DNA of 21,803 bases from positions 1 through 21,803 of the forward strand of contig JAFMBU010000011.1 in the NCBI GenBank assembly GCA_017858295.1, in the 5' to 3' direction. Numbering within the stretch: position 1 is the stretch's first letter; each line of letters starts with the position of its first letter. This document shows, piece after piece, positions 6,370 through 13,874 of this stretch. The notes below the pieces were generated by a model. It saw only the letters and a program-made list of their open reading frames with translations, searched no databases and was not told the origin of the DNA. The translations under genes and the position numbers were made by a program. The DNA is from Porticoccaceae bacterium (GTDB lineage: Bacteria; Pseudomonadota; Gammaproteobacteria; Pseudomonadales; Porticoccaceae).

Positions 6370-6657
6370 TTACTTTTGACGTTGTGCAAAAGCCTCCAGC
6401 TGCTCTGCAGTAGCTGGAAGCTGATGTTCCGCCTTCCACTGACTGTAGGGCATACCGTAGATCGCTTCGCGAGCCTGTTCATCGGTTAGCTCAATATCCC
6501 GCTCTTGAGCCGCTGCCAAATACCATTTGCCGAGACAGTTGCGGCAAAACCCCGCCAGTATCATCAGATCTATATTCTGCACATCTTTGTTGTTATCCAA
6601 ATGGTCCAATAGTTTTCTAAAGGTTGCTGCTTCGAGCTCGGTGGTGGCACTGGTCAT
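6370..6657 (-). CDS. DUF1244 family protein
   Basis: The protein has 95 residues from ATG 6657. It matches the DUF1244 family of small alpha-helical proteobacterial proteins of unknown function. The recognisable blocks are ATFRKLLDHLDNN, DVQNIDLMILAGFCRNCLGKWY with a Cys-x-x-Cys pair, and EAIYGMPYSQWKAEHQ. An in-frame TTG at 6693 would add 12 residues that do not look like the family, so I use the internal ATG. The gene converges on the cysteine synthase gene with a 24-base gap. The Cys pair might bind a metal, but with only two cysteines that is speculation. Confidence 0.88.
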   Translation of the reverse strand: MTSATTELEAATFRKLLDHLDNNKDVQNIDLMILAGFCRNCLGKWYLAAAQERDIELTDEQAREAIYGMPYSQWKAEHQLPATAEQLEAFAQRQK

Positions 6658-6919
6658 AATGTTGTCTCTATTTATAAGGTGAAGTTTAGTCAACAGACGG
6701 TGGCTGAGAAATTCGCTCCATAGTTTAGCCTCTTTAAAGTCCTAGGGGCAGTCGGGCAATAAATACGTTGAGCGGGGGTCTCTGTGGGTTTAAGCGGATG
6801 CCGCCATGTTATCCAGTAGTACTGCTAATGTAATATTGAACAGGTTTAGCGCTTAAGGCCTAGTGGTTTTCAGGCGCCCTAATAAAAAATAACACTCATA
6901 AAATTAAGGGGATATTCTC

Positions 6920-7753
6920 ATGACACTGAAGAAATTATTACTACTTGGCCTAGTGACTACTTTACCTGCGATCCTGACTGCCTGTAGCGGCGAAGATCAG
7001 ACTGTATCTGAGGCTACTATCTCCGAGGCTACTATCTCCGAAGCCAGCGTCGCCGCGGTTGATTCAACACCAGGCTTGTCCGATGGTGCCTATGCTCTGA
7101 TCTCTGTGGATGTCACTGAAGACGGTGAAGTATCCAGCTACCTGCGCGATCAAATGAAAATCTACACTCAAGATCGCTTTATGTTTGCCTTCTACAATGA
7201 CCTCACCGACAAAGTCGATGCCGGCACTGGCTACACCAATTGGGTTGATGGCGTATTGGTTGAAACGCCGATTGCCAATCAGGACGGTCCACTTGAAGAT
7301 CTGAGCTTTGATTTAACCATTACGCCAACTGAAGTGGGCTTTACTCAGAGCTTGAAAGGCATGATGTATGGTGAGCGCAGCGTCAATATGGTCGAGCAGT
7401 GGAAAACCCTATCCACTGAAACCACTGTCTTTGATGGTCTGTGGAAGTTGGATAGCCGGACTTCCGAAGGGGACCAGTGGGGAGATTTCATGGAAATGAA
7501 GTTGATTGGTGGTGGCCACTTTATCTTTTTCCAAAGCATGGTTGTCGAGGGTGAATCGATTAAGCACTTCGGTTTTGGTTCTTTTCGCATCGACGAAGCC
7601 GGTCATGTTGTTGAGACGGGTATAACCAGCTCTTTCGATGGTCCAATGGGCGTAGAGTACAAGCTCAATATGGAGTTGATTGACGATAACCATATGACGC
7701 AGTCCTTTGAGTTAAACGGTGCCACTGTTACTCAAACCTACGTTAGAATCTAA
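6920..7753 (+). CDS. Putative lipoprotein of unknown function
   Basis: The protein has 277 residues. A lipoprotein signal peptide is plain: Lys-Lys, a hydrophobic run LLLLGLVTTLPAIL, then the lipobox Leu-Thr-Ala-Cys with Cys22. Residue Ser23 at +2 suggests outer-membrane sorting. A low-complexity linker follows (SEATI SEATI SEAS, residues 30-43). The rest (about 50-277) is acidic and rich in beta strands, with repeated aromatic-strand patterns (MFAFYND, GHFIFFQSMV, FGFGSFRID), perhaps a beta-barrel or lipocalin-like fold; I do not recognise a family. AAGGGG lies 9 bases before the ATG. It appears monocistronic: intergenic DNA precedes it and a strong terminator follows 31 bases after the stop. 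Confidence 0.85.
   Translation: MTLKKLLLLGLVTTLPAILTACSGEDQTVSEATISEATISEASVAAVDSTPGLSDGAYALISVDVTEDGEVSSYLRDQMKIYTQDRFMFAFYNDLTDKVDAGTGYTNWVDGVLVETPIANQDGPLEDLSFDLTITPTEVGFTQSLKGMMYGERSVNMVEQWKTLSTETTVFDGLWKLDSRTSEGDQWGDFMEMKLIGGGHFIFFQSMVVEGESIKHFGFGSFRIDEAGHVVETGITSSFDGPMGVEYKLNMELIDDNHMTQSFELNGATVTQTYVRI
7007..7048 (+). repeat. 15-bp in-frame repeats in the lipoprotein linker
   Basis: TCTGAGGCTACTATC (7007-7021) and TCCGAGGCTACTATC (7022-7036) differ by one base. A third, degenerate, shorter unit follows to 7048. They encode SEATI, SEATI and SEAS just after the lipobox and could vary in copy number between strains. Confidence 0.85.
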
Positions 7754-7784
7754 ATTCTAACAGCGTTCTATGCAAACGCGTTTT

Positions 7785-7826
7785 AAACAATGCCTGAGCC
7801 ATCGCGGCTCAGGCATTGTTTTTTTT
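7785..7826 (+). terminator. Strong rho-independent terminator
   Basis: The arms 7785-7800 and 7806-7821 pair perfectly over 16 bp (outer end AAACAATG, inner end TGAGCC) around a five-base loop ATCGC. A T run continues to 7826. It ends the lipoprotein transcript. Confidence 0.95.
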
Positions 7827-7891
7827 ACCCTCTTACTAAGCCTTCTGTATTCTAATTCAGCCCTGACTGACTCTTATATCAACCTTTTTTT

Positions 7892-7920
7892 AAAAAAACC
7901 TGCTGTAGATGGGTTTTTTT
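7892..7920 (+). terminator. Possible second, weaker terminator or AT hairpin
   Basis: AAAAAAACC (7892-7900) can pair with GGTTTTTTT (7912-7920) over an 11-base loop, ending in T7. The same A run also pairs with the T7 before it (7885-7891), so folding is ambiguous. Only two G-C pairs are present. Confidence 0.35.
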
Positions 7921-8024
7921 GCGTGAATATCTATAAGTCGAAAAAATCTTCTTAAAACTGGGGGCGCAGAGCTCGATTGTTGCGCGAGTCTGGCTAATTA
8001 TTAGCCCTTAAGGCATGAGTATTC

Positions 8025-10691
8025 ATGGCAGCGGATATACCTTTTGATGAAGTCAGTCGTCTGAGCGCTTTGCGTGAGCTCAATATTCTCGATACTGCAG
8101 CGGAGAAGGAATTTGATGAGCTAACGGTGTTGGCAGCACAGATTTGTCAAGCTCCCATCGCGTTGATATCGCTGATTGATGAGCAGCGCCAGTGGTTTAA
8201 GTCGCGAGTCGGTCTCAACCTGACTAAAACCCCTAGGGATATTGCCTTCTGTGCCCATGCCATTCTGCAACCCAACAGTCTGTTGGAAGTCCCGGATACC
8301 CAGCTTGATGATCGCTTTTCGGACAATCCTTTGGTACTGGAATCACCTCATATTCGATTCTATGCGGGGGCCCCGCTGATAGATGCCGATGGCCACGCAC
8401 TGGGCACGCTCTGCGTGATAGATCACGTTCCGCGCAAGCTAGGCGAAGCTCAGCGAGGGGCTTTGACTGTGCTGAGCCGGGCCATTGTGCAACAAATCGA
8501 ATTGCGCCGACGTCTGCAGGGGATAAAAGATTCTACCAGTATGCTGCTCAGTCACAACAGTCGTCTAGAAGCAGAAATTAAGATTGGCGCCGCTACTCTT
8601 GAAGATGAGGTAGTGATGCACAATGAATCTGAACTGCTGTCACGGCAGATTCTCGATCGCGCTTTAGACGGCGTGATTAATCTTGATCAGCATGGCAGAG
8701 TCACCTATTGGAACGCTGAGGCAGAGCGTATCTTTGGTTATTCCTCCCAGTATGCCCACAGCAGGGATATTATTAAGTTGATATTGCCGCCCCATCAGCA
8801 TCGTGTTGTCCGTGAGCTAATGGAACAGTTTATGTTAACTGGGGTGGGCAAGGAAAATCACCGACGCTTCGAAATCAATGCGCTGCGCGCCAACGGCACC
8901 AAGGTGCCAGTGGAGATTTCGGTGATTGTTCTGCAGCGCTTTGGTGAATATTTTTTTAATGGCTTTGTCCGAGATCTCACTGAATACAATAAGAATATTG
9001 AAGAGCTGCGCGTCTCTGCGATCACTTTTAACAGCCAAGATGCGATTATTATCACTGACGCTGAGATCAAAATCTTGCGCGTTAACCAAAAAGTGTTGGA
9101 TATCACCGGTTACACATCTGAAGATTTAATTGGCTCAGAACCGAGCCTGTTGTCATCAACTATGCAGAGTGAAAAGTTCTATAGGGAGATGTGGCGGACC
9201 ATTGGAGCCTCGGGAAGTTGGGAAGGGGAGGTCTGGGACCAGCGTAAAAGTGGTGAGCTGTTTCCACTGTTAATTGCTATCACTGCGATTCGCGATGCCA
9301 AAGATCGGCTGACCAATTATGTTTTTTCTTTTTCTGATATCACCGCCACCAAAAGAGATGCGGATGCGATTCACAAACTAGCTTATTTTGATCCACTGAC
9401 CCATCTGCCCAATCGCCGTACTCTCATTGATCGCTTGCCGGACACATTGAGCGCCTGTGAGAGTGAAAGGAAAACGCTGGGCTTATTGTTTGTCGATCTG
9501 GATCACTTTAAAGATATTAATGATGCCCTGGGCAATCATGTTGGCGATAAAATTTTAATCGGAACCGCTCAGAGATTGCGTGACGCCGTCGCTAGTGGGG
9601 ATACGGTTGCCCGCATTGGCGGTGATGACTTTGTTGTGGTTCTAAAAACCTTAGATTCCAATATAGAGACGGCAAAAGCCGAAGCGAATACAGTTGCCAC
9701 CCATATTCTCGCCAGCCTTAACAGGCCTTACGAGATCGACCAACAAGAAATTCGCTGCGCCGCTAGTATCGGTGTTGCGCTTGCTGATCAGGGCCAAATT
9801 TCAATAGAGGAGCTGCTCAAACAGGCTGATATAGGCCTCTATCAAGCGAAAACATCGGGGCGCAATCAAATATGCTTTTTTGATCCGGCCATGGCGCAGA
9901 CTGTGACGCGCCAGGCGCAGTTGGCTAATGCGCTGCACAGCGCAGTGCAAGATCAGCAGCTTGAACTCTATTATCAGATCCAAGTAGATGACCAAAATCG
10001 CCCAGTGGGTGCCGAAGCGCTTATCCGCTGGGAGCACCCTCAGCTGGGAATCATCTCACCGAATGATTTTATTCCCCTGGCTGAAGCCTCTGATACTATT
10101 TTGCCGATTGGTCTCTGGGTACTAGACAGCGCCTGCGCCCAGCTCAAGTCCTGGCAGAGTGATCCTCACACCTGCTGGTTGAGTATCGCGATCAATATCA
10201 GCCCGCGCCAGTTTCATCAGAAAGATTTTGTCGATACCGTATTGCAAGCCATTGGCCGCTGGGATATTTCTCCCGGCTCGATCAAGCTCGAATTGACCGA
10301 GACAGTGATCCTCGACAATACCAATGAAACCATTGAAAAAATGTATCAATTGAAGCGAGCTGGCGTGGAATTTGCCCTGGATGACTTTGGTACCGGTTAC
10401 TCGTCTCTGTCCTATTTAACTCAGCTGCCCCTGTCGCAGCTGAAAATGGATCAATCCTTTGTGCGCAAAATTGGTATCAAAGAGAGCGACGATATTATTG
10501 TTCAGACAATCCTTGCGATGGCCAAGAGCTTGGCTATTAAAGTGATTGCCGAAGGTGTCGAAACTGAGGCTCAGCGGAGCTTCTTAGCAAAGCTTGGCTG
10601 CCCACTATTTCAAGGTTATTTATTTGGCAAGCCGGTGCCTATCGCCGAGTTTGAAAAGTTACTTTTAAGTCACTTAAATAAAGCCAAATAA
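8025..10691 (+). CDS. GAF-PAS-PAS-GGDEF-EAL c-di-GMP regulatory protein
   Basis: The protein has 888 residues and no membrane segment. Domains: GAF (about 10-165; FCAHAI, YAGAPL, LGTLCVID), a short coiled linker, PAS (about 205-320; DGVINLDQHGRVTYWN, GYS), PAS (about 328-442; IIITDAEIKILRVN, ITGYTSEDLIG), GGDEF (about 450-620) and EAL (about 635-882). The cyclase signature is GGDDF (532-536), a conservative Asp for Glu change. The inhibitory site RxxD reads Ala-Ser-Gly-Asp (523-526), so product inhibition is probably lost. The EAL domain keeps E664-A-L, ELTE (756-759), DDFGTGYSS (786-794), Lys807 and EGVE (843-846), so phosphodiesterase activity is likely. It may be bifunctional or mainly a phosphodiesterase controlled by its sensors. 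The upstream ribosome site is weak (AAGG 11 bases away). Confidence 0.95.
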   Translation: MAADIPFDEVSRLSALRELNILDTAAEKEFDELTVLAAQICQAPIALISLIDEQRQWFKSRVGLNLTKTPRDIAFCAHAILQPNSLLEVPDTQLDDRFSDNPLVLESPHIRFYAGAPLIDADGHALGTLCVIDHVPRKLGEAQRGALTVLSRAIVQQIELRRRLQGIKDSTSMLLSHNSRLEAEIKIGAATLEDEVVMHNESELLSRQILDRALDGVINLDQHGRVTYWNAEAERIFGYSSQYAHSRDIIKLILPPHQHRVVRELMEQFMLTGVGKENHRRFEINALRANGTKVPVEISVIVLQRFGEYFFNGFVRDLTEYNKNIEELRVSAITFNSQDAIIITDAEIKILRVNQKVLDITGYTSEDLIGSEPSLLSSTMQSEKFYREMWRTIGASGSWEGEVWDQRKSGELFPLLIAITAIRDAKDRLTNYVFSFSDITATKRDADAIHKLAYFDPLTHLPNRRTLIDRLPDTLSACESERKTLGLLFVDLDHFKDINDALGNHVGDKILIGTAQRLRDAVASGDTVARIGGDDFVVVLKTLDSNIETAKAEANTVATHILASLNRPYEIDQQEIRCAASIGVALADQGQISIEELLKQADIGLYQAKTSGRNQICFFDPAMAQTVTRQAQLANALHSAVQDQQLELYYQIQVDDQNRPVGAEALIRWEHPQLGIISPNDFIPLAEASDTILPIGLWVLDSACAQLKSWQSDPHTCWLSIAINISPRQFHQKDFVDTVLQAIGRWDISPGSIKLELTETVILDNTNETIEKMYQLKRAGVEFALDDFGTGYSSLSYLTQLPLSQLKMDQSFVRKIGIKESDDIIVQTILAMAKSLAIKVIAEGVETEAQRSFLAKLGCPLFQGYLFGKPVPIAEFEKLLLSHLNKAK

Positions 10692-10767
10692 CCATTTCAG
10701 CTCGGCTACTAATGCCCCTGTGTTGCTGACTTCAGTTTGTCCGACTCTGCTTCACTTGGCTTTATTT
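10676..10767. repeat. 12-bp inverted repeat at the 3' ends of two converging genes
   Basis: AAATAAAGCCAA (10676-10687) and its reverse complement TTGGCTTTATTT (10756-10767) bracket the gap between the EAL protein and the rhodanese. Each arm overlaps the last codons or stop of one gene. The 68-base loop makes a terminator role unlikely. Confidence 0.45.
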
Positions 10768-11097
10768 GGTTATAGCGTCGTCCAGCAAAGCGCTGGCATC
10801 GGCAACGCCGCCAGCATTGATGACATTGGTATAACCCATGGCTTCAACCAGTGTTTTAGCCTGTCCTGAGCGATTGCCGCTGCGGCAGTAGAGGTAGAGC
10901 TGTTGGCTTTTGTCGGGAACCAGTTGCTCAATGTTGGCAGCGACCAGTTGCAGTTCTATATGCTGTGCCGAGGCTAGGTGCCCCGAGTTCCACTCTTCTG
11001 TGGTTCGAACATCGATAATCATTGGGTGGTTGTCTCCTTGGGTTGCGCTAGCCCAAAGACTCAGCGCGCAGACCATTTTTAATAGTAAAGGCTTCAT
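10762..11097 (-). CDS. Periplasmic single-domain rhodanese
   Basis: The protein has 111 residues. A signal peptide is likely (MKPLLLKMVCALSLWASATQG), cleaved near residue 20. The rhodanese domain follows: IIDVRTTEEWNSGHLASAQHI (27-47), and the active-site loop Cys71-Arg-Ser-Gly-Asn-Arg-Ser with the catalytic cysteine, then AKTLVEAMGYTNVINAGG. This is close to PspE/GlpE-type sulfurtransferases, which move sulfane sulfur to thiols or cyanide. The C-terminus is complete. It converges on the c-di-GMP gene and is divergent from the membrane protein at 11309. The physiological sulfur acceptor is unknown. Confidence 0.9.
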   Translation of the reverse strand: MKPLLLKMVCALSLWASATQGDNHPMIIDVRTTEEWNSGHLASAQHIELQLVAANIEQLVPDKSQQLYLYCRSGNRSGQAKTLVEAMGYTNVINAGGVADASALLDDAITK

Positions 11098-11308
11098 TGG
11101 TTACCCTCTCTTATTTTGGCTCTACTGTACTGCCATGGCTGTAGTGCTGCAATAGTAGCGTGGGGCTAGATGATACCTGTAATATTATATGGATATGAAT
11201 AGCGTCATCATTGATTTCTGCGCCCGCTTTGTTAGCTAGGTTTGGCAGCTGTAACCCAAGAAGATTGCAGCTGTTGCCCCGAAGAAAAATAGTCATTAAG
11301 GTAACAGC

Positions 11309-11779
11309 ATGAATAATATCTCAGACGAAGAGCTACTGGCCCTGCAAGCAGCCCATGTTGAAGTCACGACCTCTCAATGGCAGCAGGTTAGAAGACGGAT
11401 TCTTATCCGTGCGCTGGTAGTGATCGGCTTGATACTTTCGAGAGCGTTGCTGTTGCATCTCTTCCCTCAAACTTATGAACCCCTTGTGTTTGGTTCTTCT
11501 GCTGTTGCTGCTGCTGATCTGCAATCGCTGATTGCTACAAGACTATGGGTGGGCGCTGGTCTGGGGGGGATATATTTCTATGCGTTAATGACAAACAGTT
11601 ACATAAGATCTGTATCCGTTCTTGCGTTGATGGTTCCTGTTACTTTGATTTGGGCGGATTTACAGATGTTTCTAATCTCATCTTTCCCCGAGTTTACACC
11701 AGTAGTAACAATCGGTCTTGGATTGCGCTTGGCAGCGATTTATCTTCTCGCGATGAATTACATCGATATTAGGCGCTGA
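11309..11779 (+). CDS. Small integral membrane protein of unknown function
   Basis: The protein has 156 residues. A charged N-terminal segment (1-30, ending QVRRRILIR) is followed by about four hydrophobic helices: ALVVIGLILSRALLLHLF (35-52), LWVGAGLGGIYFYALM (79-94), VSVLALMVPVTLIWADLQMF (101-120) and VVTIGLGLRLAAIYLLAM (131-148). It ends in IDIRR. Positive residues before helix one suggest a cytoplasmic N-terminus. AAGGT lies about 8 bases before the ATG. I recognise no family. It shares a 211-base divergent upstream region with the rhodanese gene. Confidence 0.8.
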   Translation: MNNISDEELLALQAAHVEVTTSQWQQVRRRILIRALVVIGLILSRALLLHLFPQTYEPLVFGSSAVAAADLQSLIATRLWVGAGLGGIYFYALMTNSYIRSVSVLALMVPVTLIWADLQMFLISSFPEFTPVVTIGLGLRLAAIYLLAMNYIDIRR

Positions 11780-11800
11780 TTAGCCAAACTCTTTGGCGCA

Positions 11801-11832
11801 CAAGTTATCGCCCAAGTTATCACACAAGTTAT
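11801..11832. repeat. Three 12-bp spaced copies of CAAGTTAT
   Basis: CAAGTTAT occurs at 11801-11808, 11813-11820 and 11825-11832, exactly 12 bases apart, in the 158-base gap between the membrane protein and the end of the BCCT gene. The four bases between copies vary (CGCC, CACA). No gene or hairpin explains it. Confidence 0.8.
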
Positions 11833-11937
11833 TTTGCAATTGCAGCTTGGCGACCAGTATTAGCCATGCAGGTTATCTGACTTCTAACAACCTGCTCCCT
11901 GACAGCTACTTCTTATCCTCTCATTACTCTCGAGAAG

Positions 11938-13512
11938 CTATAGAACTTCGCCCGCCTTAAGCGAGGTGGCATCAGCAGACTTGCCTTCCTGATACAGAGA
12001 TTTGCACAGACCATAGGTGGCCAGCAGCAAAATTACGGAGAATGGCAGGGCTGTCACTATGGATGCTGTTTGCAGTGCAGATAGGCCGCCGGAAAAAAGT
12101 AATACAGCTGCTACCGCACCTATGCTGCTCCCCCAAAAGATACGTGTAAATGGACTCGGATTCTGATTGCCGCCAGTGACTAGAGTACAGATTACCAGGG
12201 TAGCTGAGTCCGCAGAGGTGACAAAGTAGGTAATTAGCATCAGGGTGCAAATGCTGGCAGTAATAAGCGCCATAATCTTACCCATAGCCATTAGATTAAT
12301 GGTGGTAAACAGCGCGCTGGTGGTCTCGGTATTCACTGCAGGAACAATCCCGCCGTCGCCAAATAGCTCGATATAGAGAGCGGTATTGCCAAACACTGTG
12401 ATCCAAAAAATCGTCAGCAATGTGGGCGTCAGCAGCACGCCAAAAACAAATTCCCGAATCGTTCTGCCGCGGGATATACGGGCGATAAAAATACCGCAGA
12501 AAGGAGACCAGGCAATCCACCAGCCCCAGTAAAAAATTGTCCACCAGCCCTGCCACTGATCGCTGGGATCGCCGTTGACCCAGATGCTAGTGCTGGGCAG
12601 ATACATAAGATAGTCGACAATATTGCCAGCGAAGGAAGAGAGCAGATAGAGGGTCGGACCAAAGATCAAGAAGAGTGCCAAGATAACCCCAGTTAGCTGC
12701 ATATTGAGTTCACTGAGTATGCGGATGCCGCGGTTGACACCGGTGAGTGCAGAGAGCGTTGCGATAATCGAAATACCAATAATAAGCAGTATCTGAGTGC
12801 CTGTACTAACCTCTATACCGGTTAATGTGGCCAGGCCTGCATTCATCTGCTGTGCTCCTAAGCCCAGAGATGTGGCCACGCCAAACACTGTACCCAGCAC
12901 TGCCAACAGATCAGCGGCCTTGCCTATGGGGCCATAGATACGATCGCCCAAGATTGGGTAAAGGCTGGCACTAATGGTCAATGGCAGACCTTTGCGGTAG
13001 GCGAAATAGGCCAGAATAAGTGCCACTGAGGCATAGAGTGCCCAGCCGTGTAGGCCCCAGTGAAAAATTGTCAGGCGCATGGCGATTTGCGCGGCCTCTG
13101 GGCTCAGTGCTGGGGCATCGCCCATAAAGGGGTTACTTTGGAAATGGGTCAGGGGCTCGGCGACACTCCAGAACAAAATGCCAATACCTATGCCGGCGCC
13201 AAAGAGCATCGAGAGCCATGAGAAATTACTAAATTCCGGTCTTTCATCATCGCCGCCCAAGCGGATTTTACCGAATTTACTCAGCGCTAAACCGAGCACA
13301 AAAATCAGATAGAAATTCATCACACTGATGTAATACCAGGACAAATGATTGGTAATAAAGTCACGCATGCGGTTAAAGAGGTCGCTGGCGTAGTCGGGTC
13401 GGAGTAGGGAGAATAATAGGAAGGCAATGATCATTAGTGGCGCGAGTATGCTCATTAATGTCGGTTTTTCAGTCGGCAAACTAAATAGTGTCGCCGCTTT
13501 TTTATTGGCCAT
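11938..13512 (-). CDS. BCCT-family transporter (betaine/choline/carnitine type)
   Basis: The protein has 524 residues and about 12 membrane helices, normal for the family. Family marks: DDERPEFSNFSWLSMLF (88-104), GAGIGIGILFWSVAEP (105-120) in helix 3, and the signature helix WGWWIAWSPFCGIFIARISRGRTIREF (329-355) with its aromatic cage residues Trp329, Trp331, Trp332 and Trp335. The GAGIGIG run, rather than the CaiT-type Gly-Ile-Asp-Met, suggests a sodium-coupled importer. Tails are short, unlike BetP with its long osmosensing C-terminus. Substrates of the family are quaternary ammonium compounds or dimethylsulfoniopropionate. The substrate here cannot be read from sequence, and the flanking genes do not fix it. 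The start ATG is at 13512. I found no strong ribosome site. Confidence 0.95.
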   Translation of the reverse strand: MANKKAATLFSLPTEKPTLMSILAPLMIIAFLLFSLLRPDYASDLFNRMRDFITNHLSWYYISVMNFYLIFVLGLALSKFGKIRLGGDDERPEFSNFSWLSMLFGAGIGIGILFWSVAEPLTHFQSNPFMGDAPALSPEAAQIAMRLTIFHWGLHGWALYASVALILAYFAYRKGLPLTISASLYPILGDRIYGPIGKAADLLAVLGTVFGVATSLGLGAQQMNAGLATLTGIEVSTGTQILLIIGISIIATLSALTGVNRGIRILSELNMQLTGVILALFLIFGPTLYLLSSFAGNIVDYLMYLPSTSIWVNGDPSDQWQGWWTIFYWGWWIAWSPFCGIFIARISRGRTIREFVFGVLLTPTLLTIFWITVFGNTALYIELFGDGGIVPAVNTETTSALFTTINLMAMGKIMALITASICTLMLITYFVTSADSATLVICTLVTGGNQNPSPFTRIFWGSSIGAVAAVLLFSGGLSALQTASIVTALPFSVILLLATYGLCKSLYQEGKSADATSLKAGEVL

Positions 13513-13874
13513 AGCGAATAATTACTCTCTGTTATTTTAGTTTTTATTATTTACCGAGTCGTTTTCTGCTGCGGCTATAGTCCATATCAATTTGCCAATA
13601 CAACTGCTGAGCGTTTCTGCTCTGCTTTAATCAGGCTTGTCATTTTAGGGCAATTTTCTGTGACAGCAGTATAACGCAAAAAACCTTAGGGGTGAGGTTG
13701 AACCATTTAGCCTGAACCGTTTAGCCTGGACCGCTTAGTCTGTAGCGTTTAGTCTAAACATTGACCGTTGGCGCACTTTTATTTTTAATAGGGCCACTTG
13801 TCGACCATTCACAGCTATTTACCGGTATAGTCGCTTTCCTCAATAATAAAAAAATCTAAAGAGAGATTTCAACC
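13513..13874. promoter_or_regulatory. 362-base divergent region between the BCCT and CotH genes
   Basis: This gap should hold the promoters of both divergent genes. Apart from the four 14-bp repeats at 13700-13755 and an AT-rich stretch before the CotH start, I see no coding sequence, RNA gene or clear promoter hexamers. Confidence 0.4.
13700..13755. repeat. Four 14-bp imperfect tandem repeats
   Basis: Units are GAACCATTTAGCCT (13700), GAACCGTTTAGCCT (13714), GGACCGCTTAGTCT (13728) and GTAGCGTTTAGTCT (13742). Divergence increases along the array. It sits between divergent genes and is noncoding in every frame. Confidence 0.85.

Noticed and set aside
6658..6693. Longer DUF1244 start at TTG 6693
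   Set aside because: The extra 12 residues lie outside the family pattern, and the ATG at 6657 gives the usual length.
7770..7955. 61-residue open frame after the lipoprotein
   Set aside because: It overlaps the strong terminator at 7785-7826 and the AT hairpin, and its composition follows those structures. There is no ribosome site or family match.
10676..10767. Bidirectional terminator from the 12-bp inverted repeat
   Set aside because: The 68-base loop and AT-rich arms make an efficient terminator unlikely; kept only as a repeat.
11111..11296. 61-residue open frame on the - strand upstream of the rhodanese
   Set aside because: No clear ribosome site, no recognisable family, and it sits in a divergent promoter region.
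11801..11840. DnaA boxes or a replication origin
   Set aside because: The CAAGTTAT repeats do not contain TTATNCACA, and no origin genes are nearby.
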